Assembly (NCBI RefSeq): GCF_022539665.2
Contig: NC_081331.1
Coordinates: 12,742,638 to 12,806,637, forward strand
Source of the DNA: Daphnia carinata
Lineage: Eukaryota; Arthropoda; Branchiopoda; Diplostraca; Daphniidae
Reading direction: 5' to 3'
DNA: 64,000 nt
Positions 46,183 to 58,229 of this stretch are shown piece by piece. Positions within the stretch are counted from its first letter, which is position 1, and the number at the start of each line of letters is the position of its first letter. The notes beneath the pieces were generated by a model that was given only the letters and a program-made list of their open reading frames with translations, ran no database searches and was not told where the DNA came from. The position numbers and the translations under genes were made by a program.

Positions 46183-48844
46183 AATCTAGTCAATCCGTTA
46201 TTACCTTGCCTTTTTATATTATAATTTTTTTTTCTACCTGTCACCTTCCATGGTTCTTTGCGCTATTCGTTAAGTTACATCGATTAACGCATGCTAATCG
46301 TAAACGAAACGAGTCTTTCTTCGTCGTGCGGTGATGCCTGTGTGAATTTTTTACTGTCAGTTCGCGAGGAATGTTCTTTGTTCTCCAAAAATCTTTGCCC
46401 TTTAATGGCGTACATGGTTGTTACACGTTTGCGCGGTGTGTTCTGGTCCATCAGCTATCTGTTAGATTCGATGTTCATAATAGTTTCCCTTGTCACGTTT
46501 GGGATATGTTTGTGGTTCGTTCTCCATTTTCATTTTTTTTTTTGTCTTCTTCCTATTGTTTCGTTATCCTTTTTGGCTAGTCCCTACGAACGCCGATCGG
46601 CCTTAAAAATCATTCGCATGAACCGTCCGTGTTGATTATGACATTCCCGCTGTCGGACGCTTTGGCGAGTGTTACCGATCGATAGAAGGACTCTAAAGGG
46701 AGTTTTATGAAATCAATAAATATTATTCGACTCACGCTCACGTTCGTTTCTCCCGCACACATTTAATTAAAAACTTGGGAAATGTTTATAACGATAGGGT
46801 GCGATAGTAACGGCAATCCGCGTTGAAGTTTTCTATTTATTCCGGCACAAGTTTACAATATGCATAAGACAGAGTTGACGTTCAACTCTACGGAGGCACT
46901 TTGCGCCCCATGTGCAGTGGCGAGTGCTTCAATAAAAGTGTCACTAGTGACTTCACAGTCATCAATCACGTCTTTTTTTTTGTTTTTTCCTCAAGCTACT
47001 TGGAATTCTCTATTTGGATTGGCATGGGTTTTGCATTCTGACTAGCGGCAAAAAGTTTTGGTACGTTGCGTTCGGCAATTTTCCTAGTCCTATCTTCTCA
47101 TCATTCGTCCATGTCGCCTTTCTGATATTAGCATCGCAAAGTGTCACAACGATTGGCGTTCAACAATCATAATGCGCCATTTCCGAAATAACGCAGCACC
47201 CGCGGCTGGATATTTCGAGTAAACAAAATCCCCTCTTTTCACGGTCTTATTTTTTGTGACGTGATAATAGCAATGCTCTGATTGTTTGTTCAAAAAGCGT
47301 GGGGCGTACTCTATGCAATACGCGTTGATCAATGCTAGTTGAGATAGAAAAAAAATTGCTCATTACTTAGAGATGATTCCAGTGAAATCAGCCATTAGTC
47401 GTGGAAAAGGGTGTGGTACGAGTAGCAACGAATTTGCGGACACTGCACTTTTGGATCGAAAATAACGAGATTTGTTGTACGCCAACGATGATGTTGTAGG
47501 CCGGGGGGCGACGTCAGTGCGCGTGACCTGATATTGTTTGCCGTCGGTGAAAACACGTGCCGCACGCTTCGTTTTCGTACTTTCTGTATCCCTTTGTTTA
47601 TCATCTTTTTCAATGTTTGCTTTACTTTTATTTTTTTCCTTTCGGTATTTTTTTTTATAGAAAATCTATGTAGGTACTCTATTGCCATACAGCGCCATTC
47701 CATCGGGAAATTGAATTGTTTATTTATACACATCCCGCCGGAAAGTATTGTTTTATTTGACGAGCTTTGAGTGTGGTTTGATTCCCACGGTTCATCTTTC
47801 AGGCCAACGCGACGTCCAGCTAGCTGGAAGCTATATTCGAATAGACGAACCATGTCCACCGGTCGCGAGATATAAAGGAATAGTCTTTTGAAGTTTCAAA
47901 ACCGAGGAAACCTGCCGACTCGTCAACGCACCCGCACGATCGACTTTGCTACTCATCATATTTTCCATTTGAAACACGCCTGGAAATCCCTCGACGCTGT
48001 CGCAAAGACCAACATTTTTTTTTTTATTGTTGTGTGTTACTTTTATGCCACTAGTGGATGTTTACTTCGCTTGCAGCCTGAAACTCAATCTCGTGCGATA
48101 TGCATCAAGGTTGTTGCTGTCTACGGCACGCGCACTGCATGATTCCCTACCCGTGCTTCTACAGAATTATCTATTTTACACATCCGTGTTCTTGTGATTG
48201 ATCTCATTATATCTTGTATAGCACCATTTCATCATGTTAGCCACGTTCAACAAGGTCGATAGAAGCCATCAAGCTAAATGCCATCGTTTTGATCGATGCA
48301 CGTTCATTTGGATTAAGCATCGACCTATTTCTTTTGTTGGATTCAGTCGCAATCACGGGAGATGAACAAAAGACTTAGCTTACAAGAATGAGAAAAGAGG
48401 CCATATAACAATAAGGAAAATCGCTGCTTTTCAAATACACAAATAAATTAAGAGGCAGGAATAAAAGACTAGTAGTATACAGATGTGCGGATGGAGTTTT
48501 GCGGGAAGTTGGTTAGGTCCCAACGGCGCTATGATCTCTCTAGGGGAGGTAGGGACGGAACGAAAAGGAAAGTGGGAGAAGTGGGATGATGGGCCCAGAG
48601 CCGTCCGTCTCCCTTTCCACTTGTTCTCCTTCCACCAACACAGCGACAGTGTCCGACTGTTTTCAGTTGCCTACCAGACTCGTTCGGGAAAGGTCGTGAG
48701 TTTTTCGCACTAGAACGGCGCTTCTCCTTTTTCTCTTCGGTCCGACCCTATTCATCGCTTTCCTTTCAAACTTTTTTACGGCCTACTCGCCCTACAATAG
48801 AACATCCCCCATGCCTCCTTAATTCTTCTGGAGCGGTCGGCATT
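46183..48844. other. Intergenic region between BLTP3 and the dpr-like gene
   Basis: AATAAA words at about 46173 and 46714 could end BLTP3. Small frames on both strands show no family features. The last part should hold the promoter of the dpr-like gene; no TATA box is obvious. Confidence 0.55.
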
Positions 48845-51800
48845 ATGAGGAGCGGACTGTTTCTTGGCAGCCAACTCGTCGTCTACTCTCTGCTGATTGT
48901 CGCCAACGAGAGTAAAAGAATCGAAATACAAGAAACAAATCAAGACGACCGTCTCCGTCTCCGCAAACATAGTTGTGTCTCATCTCGTGCAGGTCATCTG
49001 GGAGCTCTGCCTGGACTGTTCGTCGACCAGGACGGCATTGACGGCTGTAATCATGACCATGGACCGGCACCTTCGTTCAGTGCTCCGGAGAATGGATCGA
49101 CCGTGAAAGGCCATCACGGTGCCCCTGCCAAACTACAATGCACCGTTCAAGAGCTCCATCACCGAGCTGTGAGTTTTCTTTGTCTTTTTTTTTTTTTTGT
49201 ATTTCTTGTTGCTGTTGTCCAATTTTTTTGTTTCTAAGTACAATCTCTCCGGCCTGCTATGGTTGCATCGCGCATCGTGATTGGGCGAGTCATCCTCTGT
49301 CAAGGGACCGGCGGTTACGTTTACTACCACAGAGTTGCACTGCAGACAGAGGGCAAACAATCGATTAAAGCGGCCATCAAAGCATGAAGAGTTAAATGTG
49401 TGCGACGACGATCCGCTCTATGAAACCACTCCAAAGTCGAATGCCGGTTGCGAAATGAAGCAGAAATGGAATAACAGCGAATGCGAGGCAGAAGAGAAGT
49501 TGCAGCTGCCAATCGAAGCAATCGATTTAGTTATGTAGTGCGCCCGTCAAGCTATTTTTTGAAATTGAAAGACACCAGTCGACAATTCAATTGAATGAGG
49601 AACGTAACTGTCGACATGCTCCGCTGTTCTTTGATCCAAGTTCCACTCACTACCGTGCAAGAGTGACAGAACAAAGGCGCTTTGGCCTATGCACAAAAGC
49701 GCAAAGCTAAGCATAAAAATCTATAACAAATGTTTTCGTAGAAAAAAAAAAATAAGGCAGTTACCATCTTTGCGAGAAAATTGTTTAATTAATTATTTAT
49801 TTGTTTTCCACTGCGCAGAAGATTAGTAAAATCCACGGGTGGCTTAAGATCTACACGATCGCAAGCTGAATCATAGAATTACTTTTAGGCCCACAATGCC
49901 AGTTGATAGAATAGTTTAAAAAAAAAAGTCACATTAATGAACGCAACGTTCGTTTTGTTTTCTCTGTCAGGAGAGTTTTCATTTGGTGAGCATCAATACA
50001 GAGCCAGACATAAAGACAAAACGCTATCTCTCTCGCGATTCACTTGTGCTAATGTAGCTCCTTTGTTTATCGAAAAGGCACGAGTCTGTTTTTTCAAAAA
50101 GAGAAACAGAGAATCAACCCTGTACAGGCCTATGTTGAAAAATAGTTACATTATTCAGCACATTTTTATTTCGTCAATTGAAGATGAATTGAATAAGCTC
50201 GTGATAAAGGCCCGAGAGGCGAACTTAAAAGAAGGCCTTTGTTGCCGCACGATCTGTTTGAGCTTCTGTTGGACGAAAGAGGATGAAGCGGCAATCAAAC
50301 ACATTCTACGTTTCCTATTTTTCTTTTACTTTTTCTTATTCCTACCCTTACGCTGTTCTTTTTTTTCCATCTACTTCTACAAGCTGGCCAAATATTTATG
50401 AGCTATGTTATCGACGGAAACGGGCACACAACGACCAGTGCTTCGTTTTGCTGCAACGCATTGGAGCACTAAGCTGCAGCGTTTAGGGCATTCCCTTCGG
50501 CTATCAGACGAATTAAAGAAGACTAAAGACTAAATATACACTATACATTCATATAAAGGGAGGATAAAGATGTTGTTTTACCCGTCCGTGTTACGGCTCG
50601 CATCGCGCAGGAATGAGTACTCGACCAAAAATATATAAACAAGCCGCCCCAAGAAACCAAAAAAAGGGAAATGACGATTGAGGTAGTGGAGTAGAAGAGT
50701 GCCCATATAGCCACAGCCTTTTGGCGTATACGAGCAAGGCCGCATAAATGCTTTCGGCTGCCCAGCAACTGGCGACAATGCTCCTTTATGAAGATGCATG
50801 ATGACCGTTTTTTTTGTCTTCTTCTTTTGTGGCTGCTCACGCTTCTTTTCCTCGCTGCTTTAGCCCGTTCATTCTTCTTCAGGACATTATGGTTTCGTCT
50901 CGAGCCCGGGCTTGAATCTCGGAGACCTCACTACTTGAAGCAGCCCCAGTATGATGTATGTAATGTAGCGGCCGTAGAGCTTCGGATCACGCCCTCCACT
51001 GAATTCAATCACTTTGGTGATATATTGCACATTATATACTTTGGCCTCTTTTCCTTTTAATCAAAGGCAAAGCTCAGCTCTTAAGGCATTGCGCTGCTGT
51101 GTGCCGTTAATTCCTGTGTCTTACAGCCTTTTTAACATCTTTTCTCTGAAAGAGATTATTCGAAAAACTCGTCGAGTATTAGATTCCAGGATTTGAAAGA
51201 GACACGGTTATTCACGCTTGTAACGCGTGAACGCGAACGCGTGTGTTCTCGGATCAGACTAGGTTTTACCGAAAATATATAACCTTTCAATTGGTGTGTC
51301 CTTTTTTTTTAATGGCAGGTGTCTTGGATCAGAAAGACAGTGGATGACTTGCAGCTGTTGACGGTGGGCGAATCCAGTCACACGGCCGACCCGCGGATTA
51401 GCCCCGATTTTACCTAGTACAGAAAGCATCTTTTCCCAATTTATTTATAATAAATGTTCGTGACTGTTTAATAATAAAACGAAATTGTTATAGTCCACAT
51501 TTATGGCAGCTCAAGTTCAATCCAGCGATGATCAACGACTCAGGCACATACCTCTGTCACATCTCTACCGACCCACCACTCATTCGCTACATCCGCCTTG
51601 AGATTTCAGGTAATATTTGTTTCATGCCCAACCTACCTTTAAGTTTCTCGTAGTTCCTTTGCAAAGTACGGACTTTTTTGGGCTTATTTCTTAAGGCTTA
51701 AATTTTTAAAGTTGAAATTTGATTTAAACTAACAAGTCATGACCAAATTTTAAACACTGAATAAAATATTAGTTTTCCCGTTAATCATGTAGTTTGTTAA

Positions 51801-53316
51801 TAAAGCGCAATCCTTTCGTCATCGTCAAAGTCTTGATTGGAGTATATTTCCAAGCAGGTTTTCTCACCAGTGGCAAAATACTCCACGATAAGACATAACA
51901 CAATAAAGACCCCTAGACCTCCAGTAGGAAAGAATAAAATTGATTTAAAGATCGTTACACAGATACTATCAATTTAGAGGAAGAAGTGGGATGACCTTTG
52001 AAATCCGACTAGTCCCGCGAACCGGATGTAAAGTGAGCTTCGTCATTTATCACGGTCACTCTTGGTCGCTTATCGACGGCCGATGCGATCCGCAAACGGA
52101 CACGGTTTTTTTTTTTTTTTGATACCCCATACGTCTCGGTCGTAGCGTTGGCCGTGATCGATCGTCTTCCAGTTCGGAAGAGCGGCCACGATGACTTAAG
52201 ACGACGCATCGGTTTTTACGGGTGTTCCACCATTTGTCACGTTCTAAGGCATAAAATAAATAGCGGATACGCACCAACCGCTTCCTTGCTCTGTGCACAA
52301 AGCAGGAGAGTCGAAGCCGTATGGGTTACGTGGGAACTAGCCATAGATCCGGCAGTAGGTCTTCCCCCATCCATTTAGAATATGAATGATGTACCGTAAC
52401 TCTGTAAAAGACCGATATGAACAGTGGGCACACCGCCCTTATCCTCTACTACATCCGAATATTCATACTTTAGGCTCCCATTCATTCGGTTAGCTCATGT
52501 TTATGTGCGTTGGTTGTATCACGAACATGTTTTCTCACTTGTCACTGTGACGGCCTGATCCGAGGAAATCATGTTTATTGAATAACATGGACGGACGTGT
52601 GTGTCAGTCAGTTCCAGAACCAATCGTCGAGCTGGTCGACAGCTTGACGGACGCTGCGCTATCCTCGGACCGGGTCCTCTACTATCGAATCGGCTCTAGC
52701 CTCGAACTGCGCTGCCGTGTCAAACGCTATTGGATCAAACCGACGCGTTTCCATTGGCTCAAGTCAGGCAATCCAGTGTCCGATGAGCTGTGGCGCGGCG
52801 GAATTAGGTCAGAATTTTTGTATACATCATTCTACGTGTTTTCTGGCAGGTCAGATCCGGACCAAAGCCGATGATGATGATTTATCTAACATTCAAAATG
52901 TCTGTTTGTTTTTTTTTCAAATTTATGGCCTCATAGCATCTACACGGAAATCACCAAACCTGGCCAGCTGGAAAATAAGCTTAGCATTGCCAACGCAACG
53001 ATCAACGACGGCGGGAATTACACTTGCAGTCTAGATTCATTTTCTGTCAGTATCGTTGTTCATTTTCTTAAAGGTAATTTAGCCGATCTTATTTTAATAG
53101 GCGTTGGCTTCAAATGTCTACATTAAAAACTTCTTTGTTTTAATGGGTTGGGATACAGAAGAGAAACAAGCTGCTTCGCAGCACGCATCAAATGGTGTCC
53201 ATTCATCAGTAATGGAACACGCCTTCCATCGAGGAATGGCTTGTCATTTAATCCTCTCGTTTCTACTCCAAGTCGGCATCTCTCATCGCCATTTATTCCG
53301 TGCCATTGAGCCATGA
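48845..53316 (+). CDS. Dpr-like two-Ig-domain neuronal surface protein
   Basis: Arthropod Dpr proteins are neuronal recognition molecules that bind DIPs. Exons: 48845-49168, 51319-51416, 51494-51609, 52612-52807, 52937-53073, 53159-53316; 342 residues. MRSGLFLGSQLVVYSLLIVA is a possible signal peptide. Ig1: GAPAKLQCTVQELHHRAVSW, then DLQLLTVGE, then INDSGTYLCHISTDPP. Ig2: SSLELRCRVKRYWIKPTRFHW, then LSIANATINDGGNYTCSLDS. After Ig2 comes HFLKEEKQAASQHASNG, matching the GExPAAMQH stretch typical of Dpr. A short hydrophobic tail follows (MACHLILSFLLQVG). Ig1 is split by a 2.15-kb intron. The 5' end is least certain: an acceptor near 48989 could mean an upstream first exon. Confidence 0.82.
51674..51720. 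repeat. Dispersed AAATAAGCCC-type repeat, copy 3
   Basis: GGGCTTATTTCTTAAGGCTTAAATTT inside the dpr-like intron 51610-52611, sharing vocabulary with copies at 2.4 and 12.4 kb. Confidence 0.35.
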
Positions 53317-56300
53317 ATCGTGCGATTGAATATATACTGCCATTGATTCCTACCTTCTCTTTCCCACTCTACAAATCAAACGTCTGCAGGATGTCGGCAT
53401 TCAGATCTCACGGAAGATCCATTTCATACGTCGAACTTCGAATCCACTAGAGAATCTAATATTTTTTAATCAATTTCCAAAGTCGATTTTATGTTCCATA
53501 CTTGTGCTTACCACGACAAACGAATTTAAGAAACAAAAAACAAAAAACAAAAAAAAACGAAATGATAAATTATTTTGTAACTCTATAACGTTTTCCATAG
53601 TTTTCACCATCGGCCACTGCTGATGTAAACATTATTGGATTGTAGTTTCATTTTTATAAACATCTATCCAGGGTCAAACACGTTGGATACACCGAGTTGC
53701 TTTGTCTCATTTTTTATCACATCGCTTTTCTTGTAACGTGTAAGCCTCGGCCAATAAACCATCGCATCGCGTAACCGCTTCGACAACATATAGAATTTGA
53801 GGGGCGATAAGAAAATTCTGTATTAGAGACACAATCCACCGAGTATGCGATGATGGTGCGTCTGAGCAGCACATTACATTCGGGAAAATGTTCAGCAATT
53901 CAGATTTAGAAATTCGATACACGTTGTCTGTACGGATCTTATTTTAGGCTTTTGATGCCCCATACATCAGAGACGTGTTGAGTTGAAAATAGTTGCCCTG
54001 TCGCTGTTTCCACTTTCCCTTCTCTCGGCGTTGAAAAATCGCATACTAACATCATCTCCTATAGCGATCGATTTTTCCAGAAACTTGTTCTTTTTCCCCC
54101 TTCCAATCCATCACCAAAGGAAATCAGCCCTAGAATAGCGCAAAATATGACAAGACATCAATGTTAACTCACGATTCAGTGAGATGCCCTCCTGTATTCG
54201 TTGTTCGCTTATCCGTGATCATCTGGACCAATAAGCGATCCGGTCAAGGAATTGTGAAGATGCTTTCAAAGGAAGTCGTTGAGACGTAAGCAAAATATAC
54301 GTCTAACTTGTAAGCGCTCTTCGGAATGCAGACAGCACTTCTAACACATAATATACTCTCGATGGGAAGAGACAGTTGGACAACGAGGCCGGTAAGGAAG
54401 AAAAAGAAAGGAAGAATTTGCTCTGATCTGCTCGGCAAAGAATCGTACCGCCATGCAAGAGGAATTCGCAATAGATTTACTCGGTTCAGCCAGTTCTATC
54501 CAATTACTTGCACGGAATCGATTTGCTGTTCTCCCTTCGATTTTTTTCTTGAGAAATATGCAACGCTTATTTTTCAATTTTGATTTTGCACCGAGCTATC
54601 AAGTCAATCGACTACTGAGGCGTCGCAATAAAACAAAAAACTCTTCTTTTGTTCGTGATTGCACCGAACGGTTGTACCGTGTTCTTTCTTGCGTGTTAAC
54701 AAATGGCCGCGATCACGCAGGAGCTTGGCAGCTGCAAGAGCGACTAGAGTGACGATACCAAATGTTTGTTTTCTCAACCACGTAATGAGTCAAACGAAAA
54801 GAGTAGAAATAAAACAGAAAAAAAGTCATTAGCGACAAAGACACGTACGTCTGTGCTTCATCATTTTGCACCACTTGGTTTCAAGGTGTTTACCTCTATG
54901 CATCTACTGCTCCCCTGTTCGCGAGTTCCTCTCGTGTCTTTGATGAGAATCAGAGCTTCATCGAAAGCCGAGAAATGTCAAACATCCGTACAAGCACATA
55001 CATAGTGATTTCCGGTTATGAAAGATATACGTACTCACCCGTCAAATTAAAACTTCCAAGATCGTTACTCGAGAACTGCTGAGGACAACATGAAGTGCTT
55101 ACGTAACACGTTCGTTACCTGATAAAAGATGCTAGTACTCGTAATTAGATTCCTGTTTTCCGTCGCATTGGACACCCTTTCTAATTGTGCACAACGATAA
55201 AAGAAACTCCGTGTTGATTATTTAAGATTATATTTAGGGAAGAACATCAGGGCAAGTCGTCTGTGAAGACGGGAACGTTTTCGTTTATTTTACGCTTACT
55301 AGTCCTGGAACATGCGCAGTTTTAAACTGGATTTTTTTGCGATTCATCCGTATATCAAAATGCGAAAGCGATGGCGAAAAAGTGCCACGTCAATTGCTAA
55401 GAACAAAGTCAACGTGAAACGATTAAGTCGACTGAGACTTCCAATGAAAACCATTCGGCGATAGACTGGAAAAGGCTGTGCTGCCAGCAGGCGCGCAATA
55501 TCCGAAAAGAGACTGCGTTATATTTACATTTGCGTATGTAAACGTTTATTTGCACGATACCGAGAAAAATGCGCTCATGTGACACAAGCGTTTTGCATCT
55601 GTCTCCAAGTCGTTTAGTAAACAGATCGCAAACCGACCGTCTTCAACTTGTATTCAGCGCCAAAACTGGTGATTCACGAAGATTCCACATCCAGCTGACA
55701 CGACGCTGCGCTGAACGACGACACAAGTCAAGGCTCAAGCGTTTCGTTTGCGAAGTCTATTGTCCCGAACGATTGTTATGGCGGTTAATCAACACCGTTC
55801 CAGTTAGCCCTAGTCAATTAGCCGATTTAAATTTTAATTGAAATTTGTACACAGAATTTATTGTTTTTTGGTTATAGAACTTAAGGGATTAGCTGTTCAG
55901 TGCATGTAAAGCATATAAGAGGCAAGACGACTCTTTAATTAGATGGACGTGACCTGTGCCTAGCGGTTTCTGTAGCAAAAAAAACATCACAGCCGCTAAA
56001 TTGTATTTATGGACCTGTAGTTCTTTGAATCGCATGGCCAATCGATTCAGCGTGAGGCATACATTGCAGGTCTCGCCTCTGCAATATTTGAGGTTCGTTG
56101 AACCACCTTGCCGAAACATGAAAGAAAACTTTTCCTTGCTCCCTCCGTAAATATTTAATAACAAAAAATATAATCATATGATTAAATTAGATAACGGGAA
56201 GCGTTGGCGTAACCACGTTACTTGCAGGTTGCTTTTATCGCTAGTCTTCTGCAGATGGTAAAAGTATTTCACGCAACTAAAAGGAATTTGATTAGATCGC

Positions 56301-57620
56301 CATTTGAACAAAACAACCAATTAAGCTATAGTTGCCCAACACTCATGATCAATTAGACCATGCAGTACAGTTAACTATTTTGTTTCGAAAAATGGCGATA
56401 AAAACATAAATTAGTCATAAAGGGCTTGTCCCGTATGATAAGCGTATTTGGGGCCAACATAAAACTCGTTCGCCAAACTTTAGTAAAAATTGATTTCGAC
56501 TGCGTACCACCAAAAGTAAGAGATTAGTGACTTTTTGTTGATAATAAAACCCGCTGTGACATAGAACGAATGACTTTGGATCCCACTCCATAAGCTGACA
56601 AGAGTTGTTGCCATTTTTCTTTAATTGCCTACTTCCAGCAAATACATTTTTAAAAATTTAGTATGATATGAGGTGCTACTACTTCCCGTTGAGACTTTAT
56701 TATTTGTGTTTACCTGGACACATACAGAAACTTGTGAACTTCAGACACTTAAATGGGGTATACATTCAAGCCTCTTTCAATCAGGTGCGACTTCGTACTC
56801 AAGGAGTCGGACGTAACTCTCGGAAGCCTCGTTGAATTGCGTTGAGACGGTCGGAACTTTCGGGAGTTCTTTCAATTTCTCGTTCGGCTATCCATAGACC
56901 CAGACCCATCTAGCGCTGGTTACACCGGTGTCGATGCTTGGAGTCGCAAAAAATTTGACCAAGTTGACAGCAAGCGCAACTGTCGCTATAGTCTGCCCAA
57001 ATAACTTAATATACAGAAGATGTACTCGATCGATTAACATTTCCAACTCCGTCACCCAGAACAATGGAGTGGGATAAGTAGGAACTCATTTCGAGTAATA
57101 AAAGTCAATACAAAATGGTAGTATGTTTAAGAAAGAATTTTATTGATCGAAAGCAAGAAAATGTATGGGGAATTTTGGGCAGCAGAAAAATGTTAAAGAA
57201 AAAATGGAAAATTTAGTATAGCAAAGAACAACGAAACCTTGATTAACTCTCTCCACGTACACGCACATCCAGAACCGGTCCGACTCATTTAAGGATAAAA
57301 TCCCCCGTCAACGTAGCTGATCACTGACGTGGAGGTGAAAACTACCTCCAACACTCTGCCATCACTACGAGACATTCAACTCTCGTAGTGGTCCCCTTGC
57401 GGCGAGTGCACGCAGGTAGGGAGATGGCAATATTGCTCACCATCCCGCCACTCGCGCGCAAACTTGTACCGCGAAGAAGACAATTGGAACAGAAGTGCTA
57501 CATGATTGGTAGGTCCCACGCACGGCAGCAAAAACAACTCCGTTACGGGTTCGTCGGCCAGTTCCTTCAGATTGTGGGTGGAAGACAGCGTCATCAAGGT
57601 TAAATGAATACAAAAATCAA
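53317..57620. other. Long intergenic region between the dpr-like gene and the repeat protein
   Basis: About 4.3 kb with only scattered frames of 60-100 codons on both strands (for example 54453-54752, 55569-55841, 57376-57597). None shows a signal peptide, domain, repeat or splice context that I can support. No tRNA or rRNA recognised. It may hold dpr 3' UTR and regulatory DNA. Confidence 0.5.
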
Positions 57621-57920
57621 GCCGAAATACAATATGTACAAGAATTTTGGTTCGCTGTCTTTGCTATTTTTTAAAAAGGGGGAATTTAAACGATTGTTCT
57701 GAGGACACAATTAAAACCGGAATAGAATGTACAAAAATTTTGACTTACTGTTTTCTGCTACGTTTAAATCAAAGGAAAAGGGAAAGAAAACAAATGCTCA
57801 ATGAAGCGGACTGTGAAAGACAGAATGAAACCGAAAAAACAAATGTACAAAAATTTTGATTTTCAGTTTTTTTTAGGGAAAAAAAAACGAAAAGAAAAAA
57901 AAACGCTCAATGAGCGGGTT
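57620..57920 (-). repeat. Degenerate triplicated 3' flank element
   Basis: Three copies of ATGTACAA(G/A)AATTTTG(G/A) followed by a T-rich stretch occur at about 57632, 57728 and 57844. The phrase (C/T)GCTCAATGA(A)GCGG occurs at 57794 and 57904. They lie just beyond the repeat protein and look like repeated copies of its 3' end. Confidence 0.5.
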
Positions 57921-58229
57921 GTTCTGGGGAAGTGAATTTCCATCCATTGACTGTTCGCCTACTGCGAGTGAAAACTTCAAAGGCACACTCGTGTCGGACG
58001 GGAACAGGAGAATGTTCCTCTGCGGGCTCAACAATCGGTGTAGGTAAGTCACAAATCTCGATGGAAGATGAATGTTTGGGTCTCAGGATCCGGATCGTAC
58101 TATTCGTTGGTTTGGTACAAGGGACTTGGAAATTGCGTCTACTACACAAGGATCTTGTGTAGCGGCCAACAGCAGTGCACCGGCTCGGCTCAACGTCCAC
58201 TTTGCCGTCCGTAGTTCACGTGCTTTAAC
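57907..58229 (-). pseudogene. Decayed extra repeat or second exon of the repeat protein
   Basis: Minus-strand sequence after the stop at 58230 still matches the upstream repeat, but in two frames. First comes AATQDPCVVDAISKSLV (compare AVPEPCAVDAISEPLV). Then, in another frame, SIEICDLPTPIVEPAEEHSP (compare SIEVCDLPTTAAEPASEEAS). The second frame continues to a stop after PEQPAH at 57907. Either the stop and a frameshift removed a fourth repeat, or the AAG/GTAGAA at the end of exon 1 is a splice donor into this part. Confidence 0.5.

Noticed and set aside
50788-51060. 90-codon plus-strand frame starting with a hydrophobic segment
   Set aside because: It lies inside the 2.15-kb intron of the dpr-like gene, has no recognisable domain and no convincing splice or promoter context.
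54453-55841. Several 80-100 codon plus-strand frames in the 53.3-57.6 kb gap
   Set aside because: No signal peptide, domain, conserved motif or intron pattern; composition looks like chance open frames.
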